Notes under the pieces: model-generated
The model's database searches: none
Seen by the model: only the letters and a program-made list of their open reading frames with translations
What the model was told of the DNA's origin: nothing
NCBI RefSeq assembly: GCF_000224515.1
Contig: NZ_AGAF01000053.1
Coordinates: forward strand, 53,292 to 117,291
Origin: Desulfosporosinus sp. OT
GTDB lineage: Bacteria > Bacillota > Desulfitobacteriia > Desulfitobacteriales > Desulfitobacteriaceae
DNA: 64,000 nucleotides
Direction of reading: 5' to 3'
Program-made: the position numbers and the translations under genes
Shown: positions 22,921-32,883 of the stretch, piece after piece
Layout: each line of letters begins with the position of its first letter
Position numbering within the stretch: the first letter of the stretch is position 1

Positions 22921-24363
22921 TCAAACTTTTTGTATACCTTTTAAGATGTTATTTTCTGCTAAAGTTAGCGCTTCGTTAGGATATTCTTCGGCCATAGCCC
23001 CAAGGGTATAGAGCTGATAATGATGATCCACCACAAACTCAGGTTTTTCTGGCAGTAAAGAAATTCCTCGCTTGGCAAAGGATTTTTGTAAAATTTCCAA
23101 GGCTTCTTCTTTTGTCGAATGGGCGAAAATGCCACCCACTGCGATAACTCTCTGAACTTTACGCAAATCTCGGCCAACAGGTGTTCCAGGCACAATACCG
23201 ATAACCGGATCAAAACTCTGGGCAAAATACCCAGCATGCCGCTTAATGGCGACTTCTATGGCGCTAATAGCTAACGCTTTATCAAAGTCTATCTCTTTTT
23301 GATTGCTGCTGATGTGTTCTGGGTTCTTCTCAAGATACTGGGCATAGATTTGGATCTCCTTCATCAAGTCTTCGCCTTTTAATTCAATTTTAGCCAAAAC
23401 TTCATTGGCTCCAACTGTTTCCACAATGCCTGTAGCACTCACTCTTAATCCTAGGTTACCTTCGACCGTTCTGTACGCTAACTGCTTCTCATTCGAAACA
23501 ACTAAACCCGTTTCCTCTTTGGTTAGATTTTCTAAATCAGGTAAAACAGAGTGGACATCCGTCGTTGCCCCACCAATATCTATGACCAGGATATTGCCAT
23601 AACCTTTTTTCTCATGGGTGCCCAGCGCTAAGAGCTCTGCCCCCATAAGCACTGCACCAGGTGTGGGAATAACCCGTCCATTCGAGACTATTTCCAGTAA
23701 GCGTCCTAAACCTCTGGCCCTAGTAATTTGCCGAATAAATTCCTGATGAATAGCTTCCCGAGCTGGTTTGACTTTCAACTCATGAATCGTTGGCATAACG
23801 TTAGGCACCCGAATCGCGCCAATACCGCCTAGTTGCAAAATTTCTTCTACTTTTGCCTGAGCTTGAGTATTTCCAGCAATAATGACCACACCATGCGTCT
23901 TACTGTTCACAATAACTTCAGCATTCGCCAGTAGAGAATCCTGATCGCCGCCATCTGTCCCACCGGCTAAAAGAATAATATCGGGCTTGATTTCCTGTAA
24001 TACCTCTAAGCGAAAATCAACAGGAGTCTCCTGGGAAATTATCTCCACTACCCGAGCACCGGCACTCATGGCCACTTCTTTGGCCGCCTTAGCGGTAACT
24101 CTGGGCATATAACCCATCGCTACCATCCGCAACCCTCCCGCTGCGGAACTCGTTGCTAAGGTGTGCGAGGAAGTCACCTCTGACCACTGGAGATTACGCG
24201 CCAGATTATGTCTTGCATTGATCAGTCCCATCTCGATGTTTTTCACTGTCGTCGGAGCTTGGGAACGACCAATAAATCTTAAATTGGGCCCAAAACGATT
24301 GAATGCTGCTACCTTGGTATAAGTGCTTCCCACATCGTAGACTAAAAGATCAACCTGGGGCAT
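22921..24363 (-). CDS. glmL: GlmL/MutL-type mutase accessory ATPase
   Basis: The 480-residue ASKHA-fold protein starts YDVGSTYTKVAAFN, the phosphate-binding loop of the MutL/GlmL family. VIDIGGATTDVHS (second phosphate loop) and IAVGGIFAH follow. GlmL-type proteins are coded beside adenosylcobalamin-dependent glutamate or methyleneglutarate mutases and are thought to protect or reactivate them. Here it stands two genes downstream of the mutase, between the isomerase and dimethylmalate lyase. The ATG lies behind GGGAGTGATAGG. Confidence 0.88.
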   Translation of the reverse strand: MPQVDLLVYDVGSTYTKVAAFNRFGPNLRFIGRSQAPTTVKNIEMGLINARHNLARNLQWSEVTSSHTLATSSAAGGLRMVAMGYMPRVTAKAAKEVAMSAGARVVEIISQETPVDFRLEVLQEIKPDIILLAGGTDGGDQDSLLANAEVIVNSKTHGVVIIAGNTQAQAKVEEILQLGGIGAIRVPNVMPTIHELKVKPAREAIHQEFIRQITRARGLGRLLEIVSNGRVIPTPGAVLMGAELLALGTHEKKGYGNILVIDIGGATTDVHSVLPDLENLTKEETGLVVSNEKQLAYRTVEGNLGLRVSATGIVETVGANEVLAKIELKGEDLMKEIQIYAQYLEKNPEHISSNQKEIDFDKALAISAIEVAIKRHAGYFAQSFDPVIGIVPGTPVGRDLRKVQRVIAVGGIFAHSTKEEALEILQKSFAKRGISLLPEKPEFVVDHHYQLYTLGAMAEEYPNEALTLAENNILKGIQKV

Positions 24364-24402
24364 AATCCTATCACTCCCTGGGCAACCCGTATTTTTCCTA
24401 AA

Positions 24403-25542
24403 CTAGATAGCAATGTAAACATAACCGTCCATAATACGGCGTGCAGTACGGCCAAAGGCCGCTCTCTCAAGCTTAATCCCGCCGCCTTCTTCCTTAGCTT
24501 CAACTTCGATAGCAATAACACCGGCAGGATGGCCGATTCTAACAAGCGGAGATTGAGAATGGGTCATAAGGTTCACAATCGAACCCGGTATTTTTGCTGC
24601 TGCCCCGGTACAAGTCGTTCCTGTACCTGCATAGGTCTTGTGCGTCACTTGCATATACATGAGTCGGGATACAAAGTCAACTTGATCAGCACTAATTATT
24701 TTGCCCGTAGTAAAATCGTGATAATCTTGTGGTTCACTGACAAAAGCAATCATTGGAAAGGCGGGACTGTTTTTTAAAGCATCTGCTTCATCTTTAGCCA
24801 TCCCAATCATGGCTGCCGTTTTGCCACGGATTTTTTCTAACAAGTTCAGCAGTTCTTTATTTTCGTCTATTTGAGCCGGCATTTCAATTCCTGTAAGGCC
24901 TAAATCTTTAGCTCGTACAAAAACCATTGGATTTGCGACATCAATAATAGAGGCTTCTAAGGTGCCAAAACCTTCTATATTAAGGACATCAACAACTTTC
25001 CCAGTAGGCAGCATCTTATTAGTAACGGAACCCGCAGTGCCAGCAAAGTCCATCATGATTTTTGCGCCAGTGCCTGGAACTCCGGCAATTTTGTAGTCAC
25101 CGCTTACTTTGGCGTGACCGTCTTGCACAGGAACCTCAGCAACCAGAATTTTACCGGTATTTGTATTGTGAATGCGCACCTTGGTGACTGGTTCAACAAC
25201 TCTTACTAAACCTTCGTCAATGGCGAATGGACCCACGCCTGAAGATATATTTCCGCAGTTTCCGGAAAAATCAACCAATTCTGTTCCAATGCTCACTTGC
25301 CCAAATGTATAATTGACATCAGCATCGGAGCGTGTGGAAGGACCAATAATAGCTAATTTGCTCGTCAGAGGATCTGCTCCCCCCAAACCGTCAATTTGCC
25401 GTACATCGGGGCTGCCAAAGATGGCTAAGATCTCTTGAGTTCTTCTGTGTGGATCGGATGGCAAATCATTTTCCATCAGAAAAATTCCTTTACTCGTACC
25501 CGCCCTTAAAATGGCACATCGTATCCTGCGTTGCTCCGTCAT
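24403..25542 (-). CDS. mii: 3-methylitaconate isomerase (PrpF family)
   Basis: The 379-residue PrpF/diaminopimelate-epimerase-fold protein shows CAILRAGTSKGIF at the start, DGLGGADPLTSK, FSGNCGNISSGVG with the catalytic Cys, and TTCTGAAAKIPGS with the second Cys. The E. barkeri Mii isomerises 2-methylene-3-methylsuccinate (3-methylitaconate) to dimethylmaleate. Position directly behind the methyleneglutarate mutase supports this. The mutase stop and this start are linked as TAGGATG, so translation is coupled. Confidence 0.9.
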   Translation of the reverse strand: MTEQRRIRCAILRAGTSKGIFLMENDLPSDPHRRTQEILAIFGSPDVRQIDGLGGADPLTSKLAIIGPSTRSDADVNYTFGQVSIGTELVDFSGNCGNISSGVGPFAIDEGLVRVVEPVTKVRIHNTNTGKILVAEVPVQDGHAKVSGDYKIAGVPGTGAKIMMDFAGTAGSVTNKMLPTGKVVDVLNIEGFGTLEASIIDVANPMVFVRAKDLGLTGIEMPAQIDENKELLNLLEKIRGKTAAMIGMAKDEADALKNSPAFPMIAFVSEPQDYHDFTTGKIISADQVDFVSRLMYMQVTHKTYAGTGTTCTGAAAKIPGSIVNLMTHSQSPLVRIGHPAGVIAIEVEAKEEGGGIKLERAAFGRTARRIMDGYVYIAI

Positions 25543-25543
25543 C

Positions 25544-27391
25544 CTATTTCCCTCTTCCGTTCATTCTCACTTCTACCCACTTAATGACCTCATGTGGATC
25601 ACTACCAGGACCGAAGAAACTCTCGACTCCTAAAAAATCGGTTCCTTCATTTTTAATCTTTTGTTCGATCAGCGCATGTTCCTCTTCTTTCTCTGCGATC
25701 CGTCCTCCAGCCATGAGTACCACATTCTCCCTGATTCCAAGTTCCTTAAGGCGCCTCTCTACACGTGGGAATAACGTTAAACCCAACCCTAAGAGATTGC
25801 TGACCCCAACCACATCCGCTTTGGTTTCTGCCGCGACTTCAGCTACGGTTTCAGGCAAATTCATCCCCCGTAAATAGATCACTTCATAACCTGCTTGCTC
25901 AAAAGCCTCACGGATAACGTTAATCCCGACCACATGGGCGTCCGCACCGACAGTCGCTAAAAGTATCTTTTCCTTTTTAGAAATAGGCTTTTCGGCTTCC
26001 ACTGTAACCTTCTCCGTGGTAAAGGACATTTTATCCATTGGCACATCTGCCGGACCATACCCTGGTATATAGCGGCGAATACCATCTTTCCCACGGTGGG
26101 TTTTGACACCCCGTTTCAGATCCCAAGCAGCTGCTCTCGGCGCATCGAGAATGCCCTTTTTACCAGCTGCGACAATGATATCGATAAGCTCTTCATCCCC
26201 ATAGTTTAGCCAAAAATCCGGCCCGATTTCTTCTGGACTTAACTCCCGAGACAATCCGAATGTGCTTCTCAAAACAGCCAAAGCCTCTGTGACTATTTCA
26301 GCTTGTCGGCGCTCAATAGCAAGATCCTTGATTTCGAAGGAAGCAATATTCTCAAAGACATTTTGGGTGGCCCAAATCGCCTTAGCCATTGATGCTCCCG
26401 TCGGAATCCCCACATTTTCCGCGGCTTTTGGCCTATAGAAGTTTGCTCCACCTAATTTGGCACTAATCGCCATCCTGGCAAAGTGAGCTTGCTCGGCAAT
26501 CAGATCTGCCGGAGGATTCTGGAAAGTTTCAGGGACGACAATCAAAAACTCGCTCCACATCAGTTGCCTAAAGGCCCGCATGACAGCCAAATCGGCAAGC
26601 AAATTAATTCCAGCCACATTCATTTGAATACCGCTAAGTGCGCTAGGTAACCCGGCATGAATCGCCAGGCCTTCAGCTAAGAGACACATCGCTAGGGCCA
26701 TACCATCTGTTCCGCCAATATTATTGAGATGTTTATGGGAATCTGTTTGGACAAAAATATTATTTTCAGCACAAATTTGCAGTGCTTTATACCCGTTAAA
26801 GACCTTCGTTTTATAATCATGAATACCCCGCCCACCGAAATGAACGTGGATAACGGGTCCGATATCTGTACCGTCGAAGCCGGCAATCAAGGAATTAATA
26901 ATGGATAAGTGCGGTGTATCCCCAGTTGCATTAATACGCAGAGGATGATTTGCTCCACCACCCAGCTCAATGAATTGACGCTCTCCAGCTGGAGTTATAC
27001 CACCCTTACCTCGGGACTGCTCAATCAAATCTGCCCCGTCTAAGGGATCAATGTGCCGAGTGGCTTCAGAATGCACAAAATGAAAGAGATCTAGGTTAAG
27101 TTCCTCAGCTACTTTATACATAGCTATTGATTCCTGATAAGTCTCTTCAGCAGAATTACGACCCAAAATCGGGTTTTGGGCAGGAATACCCGTCCAGGCT
27201 GCAAGGCGTCCCAACTCCGTTATACGGTAACCACTGCGTTCAACCCCATTAACGACTCTGGGAAAAGGTGCCGGTAAGCCGGTAATCGAACCATCCGAGC
27301 CCATTTTAGGCATTTCTACGCCAAAAACCTTTTCATAAGCTTGAACTCGTTCATAGTCCTCTGTAATGATCTTCTTGGTTTTTTCCTGCAT
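25544..27391 (-). CDS. mgm: 2-methyleneglutarate mutase
   Basis: The 615-residue adenosylcobalamin mutase matches the single-subunit Mgm layout. A TIM-barrel part comes first ([45 protein letters not shown]). The C-terminal cobalamin domain holds [10 protein letters not shown], the DxHxxG lower-ligand motif, then [16 protein letters not shown] and AGGRI. It rearranges 2-methyleneglutarate to 3-methylitaconate by a radical route. The ATG at MQEKTKK follows AGGAGGAAGAACC; an open upstream frame lacks a ribosome site. The neighbours mii, glmL and hgd fix the pathway. Confidence 0.92.
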   Translation of the reverse strand: MQEKTKKIITEDYERVQAYEKVFGVEMPKMGSDGSITGLPAPFPRVVNGVERSGYRITELGRLAAWTGIPAQNPILGRNSAEETYQESIAMYKVAEELNLDLFHFVHSEATRHIDPLDGADLIEQSRGKGGITPAGERQFIELGGGANHPLRINATGDTPHLSIINSLIAGFDGTDIGPVIHVHFGGRGIHDYKTKVFNGYKALQICAENNIFVQTDSHKHLNNIGGTDGMALAMCLLAEGLAIHAGLPSALSGIQMNVAGINLLADLAVMRAFRQLMWSEFLIVVPETFQNPPADLIAEQAHFARMAISAKLGGANFYRPKAAENVGIPTGASMAKAIWATQNVFENIASFEIKDLAIERRQAEIVTEALAVLRSTFGLSRELSPEEIGPDFWLNYGDEELIDIIVAAGKKGILDAPRAAAWDLKRGVKTHRGKDGIRRYIPGYGPADVPMDKMSFTTEKVTVEAEKPISKKEKILLATVGADAHVVGINVIREAFEQAGYEVIYLRGMNLPETVAEVAAETKADVVGVSNLLGLGLTLFPRVERRLKELGIRENVVLMAGGRIAEKEEEHALIEQKIKNEGTDFLGVESFFGPGSDPHEVIKWVEVRMNGRGK

Positions 27392-27463
27392 TAGGTTCTT
27401 CCTCCTAACGTCCCTACGTACAACTTCCAATGACAACTTACGACATTTTGGTTGATGAGAGGT

Positions 27464-28885
27464 TCAATCAACCAGGACAATCCCTAACCGCTTAGCCGCC
27501 AAGATAGCTTGCTCCAAGGACGGTCTGGCGTTTTTAAGAACTAGTCGAGCGCCCCCTCTGTTCAAAGCTTCGACCATTGAATTTTGCTCTGTAGCGTAGA
27601 TAGTAATCCTTTGCATCTGAGGATCATCCACTTTTACTATTTCAATTTTTATCTTCTTTTCCCGGACTCTTTGCATGATCTCCCGATAGGCTTTGCCGTC
27701 ATCTGTACCGGCCCCCTGGACTGCAGCCATAAGAATTCCTGGAACGTTAATTCCACGCCGTGCAAACAGTTCTGCGTACAATTCGATCTTAACTCCAGTG
27801 ATTTCTCCTTTCGCCAAGGCATGGGCAATACGTCCGGTATTCGTCGGTGATCCTACGGCTTGGCTGCTTCCCCCAACCACAGCTTCACCAAACGGCTTGA
27901 TGATAGAATTAGCTTTTTCGGCAAGTACACGAGCTTCTTTTAAGGCTCTGTCCATAGTCACTTCAATGTTTGTCTTTTCTATTTCTTTAATTGAATCATC
28001 TACGAAGTATTCAACCTCAAGATTCGTTTTAAAGAAAGGCTGCATATAATCGTTAACCGTAGGAACTAGGTACGTCGCTGAAACGGGATGTACTGCTGCT
28101 GCCAGGGCCATCATGACGTCAACTGGTACATCGACAGGAATGTTGGTATGCAGAGCCAAGTTTGCTGCCAAATTGCCAATAACTACGCCACCACCGATAT
28201 GAGTGGCGCATAGCCCTGATACCATTACCCGGGGAGTGCATGGGACACCAATCGTTGGAGATAACGCTAAAACGATAGCTTTAGCCAACGCTTGGGGCTG
28301 TCCTTGGCGGTATTCGACTAACGTTGCAGCTGTAGCAGCAGCGCCTGCCCCAAGGCCTTCCATATTGCAGCCCGTGGATATTTTACCCGCGCGGAAAATG
28401 GTTCCCACTTTTAGCATCACAGCTACGACTCGGGCCAATTCTTCTTTATCTTCGATGATCTCCTTAAGGGAACGGAAAATTCCGGTGTAGGTACAAGAAT
28501 CTCCAGTTCCAGCGCAGGGTTGCAGTCCGCAAGAATGGTTGCCAACTTGAGCGGCTAGAGTATAAACAAGTATCTTATTGATGAGGTCATCCTCAAATAA
28601 ACGATGAGAAAAGTCATTATAAGCTAATTCTTGAGGTGCTTTACCAAGCAAAAAACTAGAACCAGAGGTAATGCCCACCTCTGCGGCATAAAGGTTGTGA
28701 GCAAAGGCATTAATAACGGCATCGATAACCTCTTCTCGGGTCATAGCATTCTGGGACATGCCCTCGGCGATAATAACGTCACTGGCCCGTATGCCTAAAT
28801 CGCCCGCGATTTCGACAACTTCACCTATCGTTAAATTTCCAGCTTGGTATCCCTTTGCTTGGATTAATTTTATGATCTCTTTCAC
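27464..28885 (-). CDS. serine-dehydratase-like Fe-S (de)hydratase
   Basis: About 473 residues related to the alpha part of Fe-S L-serine dehydratases. Cysteines lie in CGLQPCAGTGDSC (122-134 counted from the longer frame), STGCNMEG (176) and VPCTPRVMVSGLC (219, 229), enough for a [4Fe-4S] cluster. Glycine-rich helices GLGAGAAATAA follow. It lies between the hydroxymethylglutarate dehydrogenase and mutase genes. In E. barkeri the (hydroxymethyl)glutarate and dimethylmaleate steps need dehydration or hydration, and the aconitase-like DmdAB is absent here. I infer it does one of these steps. The start GTG was chosen for AGGGGTGATC; another GTG lies 9 nt upstream. Confidence 0.75.
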   Translation of the reverse strand: MKEIIKLIQAKGYQAGNLTIGEVVEIAGDLGIRASDVIIAEGMSQNAMTREEVIDAVINAFAHNLYAAEVGITSGSSFLLGKAPQELAYNDFSHRLFEDDLINKILVYTLAAQVGNHSCGLQPCAGTGDSCTYTGIFRSLKEIIEDKEELARVVAVMLKVGTIFRAGKISTGCNMEGLGAGAAATAATLVEYRQGQPQALAKAIVLALSPTIGVPCTPRVMVSGLCATHIGGGVVIGNLAANLALHTNIPVDVPVDVMMALAAAVHPVSATYLVPTVNDYMQPFFKTNLEVEYFVDDSIKEIEKTNIEVTMDRALKEARVLAEKANSIIKPFGEAVVGGSSQAVGSPTNTGRIAHALAKGEITGVKIELYAELFARRGINVPGILMAAVQGAGTDDGKAYREIMQRVREKKIKIEIVKVDDPQMQRITIYATEQNSMVEALNRGGARLVLKNARPSLEQAILAAKRLGIVLVD

Positions 28886-28911
28886 TTGGATCACCCCTAG
28901 TTTTTTAAAGT

Positions 28912-29799
28912 TTAGACTCTGACTTTAATATTCAGTAGATCCTCCAGCGGTTTTATGACAGCGGAAATATCTTCCCGTCCTAATCCTGCAGCTCGCGCTT
29001 GCTCAAATACCTGTTGGGCAACATTCGCTAGAATCATCGGGACATTGCCCTCTTTAGCTGTTTGGATAGCGAGTTCAAGATCTTTATATTGGAGGTCGAT
29101 TGCAAATCCTGCCTCAAATTGACCTTTAAAAACAAAGTTCGGCATTTTGGCTGTGAGCACATAGCTGTTCCCAGAACTAACGCTAATAATTTCCAACAAG
29201 AGTTTGGGATCCAGCCCCAGCTTTGTTCCTAAGACAAAAGCTTCTGCTGCTGCTGCCATATTCACGCCCAGCAATAGGTTATTGACGATCTTTACTGCAT
29301 CTCCAGCACCTGCCTTACCCACGTGGTAAATCTTTTTACCCATGACCTCCAACAACGCTTGATAGCGCTCCACAAGTTCTTTCTCACCGCCCACCATAAT
29401 GGTTAAGGTTCCTTCCGCTGCACCTTTTACCCCACCACTAACCGGTGCATCGATATAATTAAGCTGCTGTTCAAAGGCTTTTTTTGCCATTTTCTGGGTA
29501 AATGTTGGAGCAACACTCGACATATCAATGATCGTAAGTCCCGGCTTTGCTCCGGCGAAAACTCCCTGTTCTCCGAGAAGGACCTGTTCTACAATCCCCC
29601 CATTAGGCAACATTGTGATAATCACATCAACTTCTTGAGCTAATTCACAGGGATTCGGTACTCTTTTTGCCCCTTCAGCAACAAGCTCTTGAACAGCTGC
29701 CCCATTCACATCATTGACAAATAGCGGATACCCCGCGCCTAGGATATTTTTGGCCATAGGTTTTCCCATGACACCAATTCCAATAAAGCCTACTTTCAA
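28912..29799 (-). CDS. hgd: 2-(hydroxymethyl)glutarate dehydrogenase
   Basis: The 295-residue beta-hydroxyacid dehydrogenase has the NAD-binding GFIGIGVMGKPMAKN at the start, APVSGGVKGAAEGTL (substrate loop) and the catalytic Lys in GAGDAVKIVNNLL. It matches the 3-hydroxyisobutyrate dehydrogenase family, to which E. barkeri Hgd belongs. That enzyme reduces 2-formylglutarate to 2-(hydroxymethyl)glutarate in nicotinate breakdown. The start is TTG at MKVGFIG, placed after AGGAGGTGG; a GTG three codons earlier overlaps the ribosome site. Confidence 0.9.
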   Translation of the reverse strand: MKVGFIGIGVMGKPMAKNILGAGYPLFVNDVNGAAVQELVAEGAKRVPNPCELAQEVDVIITMLPNGGIVEQVLLGEQGVFAGAKPGLTIIDMSSVAPTFTQKMAKKAFEQQLNYIDAPVSGGVKGAAEGTLTIMVGGEKELVERYQALLEVMGKKIYHVGKAGAGDAVKIVNNLLLGVNMAAAAEAFVLGTKLGLDPKLLLEIISVSSGNSYVLTAKMPNFVFKGQFEAGFAIDLQYKDLELAIQTAKEGNVPMILANVAQQVFEQARAAGLGREDISAVIKPLEDLLNIKVRV

Positions 29800-29829
29800 T
29801 GGTACCACCTCCTCTTATCAGCCTTATAC

Positions 29830-30408
29830 TTATCTGAGGCCGTCTTCACCTTTAACTTCACTTTTTTGCAAGCCACCAATTCGGGGATGCGGACGCCCTG
29901 CATCCGTAACAACCAGCGCAACAACCAACTCATCAGCTCTAGGTGCATCAGCAATCCTAACTTCCATAGCATCATAGTGTGTACGCACAAATGCGGCATC
30001 TTTATAATGTACGGGCACATCCAGGCCTGTTCCCATTCCACCCAGCTTTTTAGCAGAAGGAATGATTGCTTTACCGCCTCCAACCTGTTCCCTAAGAGGT
30101 TTACCTAAACGAGGATGTAAAATAGCAGCGGCATGTTCAAGCTCACCTTTTTCACCGACAATAGCTCCCTTGCCGTAGCTCTCAACATCTTCTTTCGCAA
30201 TTCCGAGTGCTTTTACTGCCCGTTCAGCGAGCATTGAACCCAATTGTTCACCAATTTCCATCAGTTCTGTTAAATCTTCCACGTACAGTCCGGCAAATGG
30301 ATTATTAATAACAGCCATAGCCACCGCCTTACGTGTGGGTTTAGCGACAGTCTTTTTGCCATCTTGATGAGTTTCTTCAACGACCGTTACAATTTTACGA
30401 ATTTCCAT
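29830..30408 (-). CDS. amino acid synthesis (DUF1185) family protein
   Basis: The 192-residue protein matches pfam06684 closely: MEIRKIVTVVEETHQDG at the start, NPFAGLYVEDL, GKGAIVGEKGELEHAAAILHP, GGGKAIIPSAKK and VVTDAGRPHPRIGG. The biochemical role of the family is unsettled to my knowledge. The family name is historical. Its presence among nicotinate genes suggests a job in an amide, imine or semialdehyde step, or as a scaffold for a ring-derived intermediate. The ATG follows AAGGAGG; an upstream TTG merely reads through the ribosome site. It overlaps the UPF0280 gene by 14 bp. Confidence 0.82.
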   Translation of the reverse strand: MEIRKIVTVVEETHQDGKKTVAKPTRKAVAMAVINNPFAGLYVEDLTELMEIGEQLGSMLAERAVKALGIAKEDVESYGKGAIVGEKGELEHAAAILHPRLGKPLREQVGGGKAIIPSAKKLGGMGTGLDVPVHYKDAAFVRTHYDAMEVRIADAPRADELVVALVVTDAGRPHPRIGGLQKSEVKGEDGLR

Positions 30409-31267
30409 GTTGCTTTCCTCCTTCAAATTTTGCTGATTGACACAAGTTATCTGGTATCATAACCACCAAGTCATCCAGATAGAGTACCGCACCGTGAATA
30501 CGGCCTTGAGACTTAAGTTCTATGGCTTTATGCAACCCATTTTCCAAAGCTTTTACCTTAGTTTGAGGGCTTAGATTCCCAACCTTAACTGTCACCAGAT
30601 GACCAGGTATGTCTGTATTGGGATCTAATAATTCCGCCGGCAATCTCGAAATGCCTGGATCTTCAGTAAAACAATGATTAGCTATCAGCGTCGCACAAGC
30701 ATCGGCAACTCGAGCAGTCTTCGCAACAACCGTCACAGCACTAGCGATACCCTTTGTAAAGCTTCGCCCTCCTAGACCACTGGTTGCGACTCCTCCAATT
30801 TCGTCTTCAGCAGTAAGGTTAAGAATATGGCTATACCCTGAAGATTCAATACTCGGTGTCAGCCCCAGCTTCGTCGTTTCAAGGCCAAGCAATCTTATCG
30901 CAATATCCCCGCCGTTATTGATCATGACCTTTGAGGCACCTTTTGTCACCAACCAATCGCCCGCTAAATCCGCAAAAGTACCCGCTACCGCTGCCATGGG
31001 CGTTAAGGTCCGATCTCCGGTTTCTAACACAGCCTCAACCATCAACCGTAAAGGCAAAGGATAGGCACTAAGCTCCGGTTCATCCAATGTTAAAACATCT
31101 TTTGCTTGTTTTTGAACTTCTGCTAAATCTGACAGAATCTTGATCACATACTCTGCAGCCTCTTGCAGTTGCTCTGTCATGACTAGGCCATGTGCTTTGG
31201 CCATTAACATCATTTGAACCGGGCCATAATTCAGAAATACCCGATCTTCGGCTAAGACATTGATCAT
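30395..31267 (-). CDS. UPF0280 (ApbE-related) family protein
   Basis: The 290-residue protein matches UPF0280, distant relatives of the flavin transferase ApbE: NYGPVQMMLMAK near the start, INNGGDIAIRL and VATSGLGGRSFTKGIASAV with a Thr/Ser-Gly flavin-type loop, then ARVADACATLIAN. If it moves FMN to a protein, a flavin-containing enzyme such as 6-hydroxynicotinate reductase just upstream would be a natural target. That link is inference. GAAGGAGG precedes the ATG. Confidence 0.8.
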   Translation of the reverse strand: MINVLAEDRVFLNYGPVQMMLMAKAHGLVMTEQLQEAAEYVIKILSDLAEVQKQAKDVLTLDEPELSAYPLPLRLMVEAVLETGDRTLTPMAAVAGTFADLAGDWLVTKGASKVMINNGGDIAIRLLGLETTKLGLTPSIESSGYSHILNLTAEDEIGGVATSGLGGRSFTKGIASAVTVVAKTARVADACATLIANHCFTEDPGISRLPAELLDPNTDIPGHLVTVKVGNLSPQTKVKALENGLHKAIELKSQGRIHGAVLYLDDLVVMIPDNLCQSAKFEGGKQHGNS

Positions 31268-31374
31268 TAGGGTAGACGCCTCCTTCGCGAAGTGTTCTGT
31301 TTGGGATAGAGGCTACTGTGAAAGCACTCCTCAGCTCGATAGTGTTAGTTATATTCAGACTCAGCTGAACAAGT

Positions 31375-32847
31375 TCACATTGAGACAATCTGACTTAGCT
31401 TCTTGATCGCCTTGATATGTCCACCTATTTCCTCATACTTTTCCAAAGACATTGTATATTCTACCGGAGCAACCGTTGCGGGTGTGGGAACCCAAGTAAA
31501 AGCTTTTGAAACTACTTTTTCAACATCGACCATGAAGTTAATTCCCCCACCAGGGAGTACATAGACCTCAGCACCGCCGATGGTTAATATCGCTTCTCTG
31601 TTATGGACAGCCTGGGTAACTTTAAGTGGATTTACCGCTACACCGGCCCGTGCACTACCGCCGGTTCCTCCAACATAGAGAGCAGAAACTCGTGCATTTT
31701 CACACGTATCGCGGATAGCATCAACTGCATTCTTAACTTCATGAGTCATTGGTATTTCAAGCACTGAACCATCTACTTGGACTTCGAATAAAGCTGCCAT
31801 TTTCCCAGTAGTCTCGGTTACAAGAACCTTGCTACTTTGCTTAGCCCGGGACATATCGACAGACTGAATAGCATCTTTGGGATTTTCAATATTTGTTCCG
31901 CCCCACCCTTGGCCATGTTCCCCAAAGTAACGTCCCCGCGTACTCCGTCTGGCATTGGGAATGACTCCGCTCCAACACATGCCGACTGCTTCTCCAGCCA
32001 TATGTTCTGAGAGCAAACCAACCACATGATGATCAAGAATAATCGCTTCATCAACAACTTCTTTGAGCTTTGCAGCAAACATACCAATCGTTGCACTTCC
32101 GCAGCCAACGCGCATCTTCGTATCTTCTACCCCGTTAATAATTGGTGGACAACCAACTTGAAGTTCCAGGGAGTTATTCTCAACTTTCAACGTCACTCGT
32201 TCTCCATTGGCAATTTCCACAATGGTTCGAGCAACGATAAATCCATCTTTACCAGTAAGAAGGTTTGCTCCGCCAATAGAAAGCATTTTGGAACCGTACT
32301 CTTCGGTATCAACCATTCCTACAACTTTGCCATTACGCTTAACCTTAGTGCCTTCTTCACCTACAAATAAGTTAGTATCAATCTTTACCTTAATCCCACT
32401 GTAACTTAAAGGTGCTTCGGTCACGACAGTAACCATCTCGACACCATCAATGGTGTCTTGAACAATATACGGTGCTGGCCGACAGCAGGGATAGGCAGTT
32501 CCAGCCCCAACTGCAGTGATCAGTGGGCCTCCTGGAGCAACGTCCGTCACTAATTTCCGGTTACGGATAAGCTTACCATCTTCATTCCCATAGCGCTGGC
32601 AAGCTCCCGTGTATCCTTCTAAGATCTCGCATTGTACCGGACAAGACGTACATTTAACTGCCCCCTCTTTAATTTCACTGATCTTAACTGCCGCATTGAA
32701 ATGGCATACGCGAGTACAGATCCCACAGCTGGTACAACCATCTTGTATAAAAGCCTTTTTATCTTTAATAAGGATAGCTCTATTGGGACATTCCTTACTA
32801 CAAATGCCACATCCCTTACATAACTCAATGTCAATCACAACCGCCAT
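31375..32847 (-). CDS. hnr: 6-hydroxynicotinate reductase
   Basis: The 490-residue protein begins with two [4Fe-4S] ferredoxin motifs, CKGCGICSKECP (10-21) and CTSCGICTRVCH (38-49), followed by CTSCPVQCEILEGYTGAC (66-83). A long catalytic part with GGTGGSARAGVAVNP follows. This is the family of the E. barkeri reductase that takes 6-hydroxynicotinate to 1,4,5,6-tetrahydro-6-oxonicotinate with reduced ferredoxin. The next gene is the enamidase that opens this ring. GGAAGGACTG precedes the ATG. Confidence 0.9.
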   Translation of the reverse strand: MAVVIDIELCKGCGICSKECPNRAILIKDKKAFIQDGCTSCGICTRVCHFNAAVKISEIKEGAVKCTSCPVQCEILEGYTGACQRYGNEDGKLIRNRKLVTDVAPGGPLITAVGAGTAYPCCRPAPYIVQDTIDGVEMVTVVTEAPLSYSGIKVKIDTNLFVGEEGTKVKRNGKVVGMVDTEEYGSKMLSIGGANLLTGKDGFIVARTIVEIANGERVTLKVENNSLELQVGCPPIINGVEDTKMRVGCGSATIGMFAAKLKEVVDEAIILDHHVVGLLSEHMAGEAVGMCWSGVIPNARRSTRGRYFGEHGQGWGGTNIENPKDAIQSVDMSRAKQSSKVLVTETTGKMAALFEVQVDGSVLEIPMTHEVKNAVDAIRDTCENARVSALYVGGTGGSARAGVAVNPLKVTQAVHNREAILTIGGAEVYVLPGGGINFMVDVEKVVSKAFTWVPTPATVAPVEYTMSLEKYEEIGGHIKAIKKLSQIVSM

Positions 32848-32883
32848 CTAGTTCAGTCCTTCCTGTCATCCATTAACTACAAA

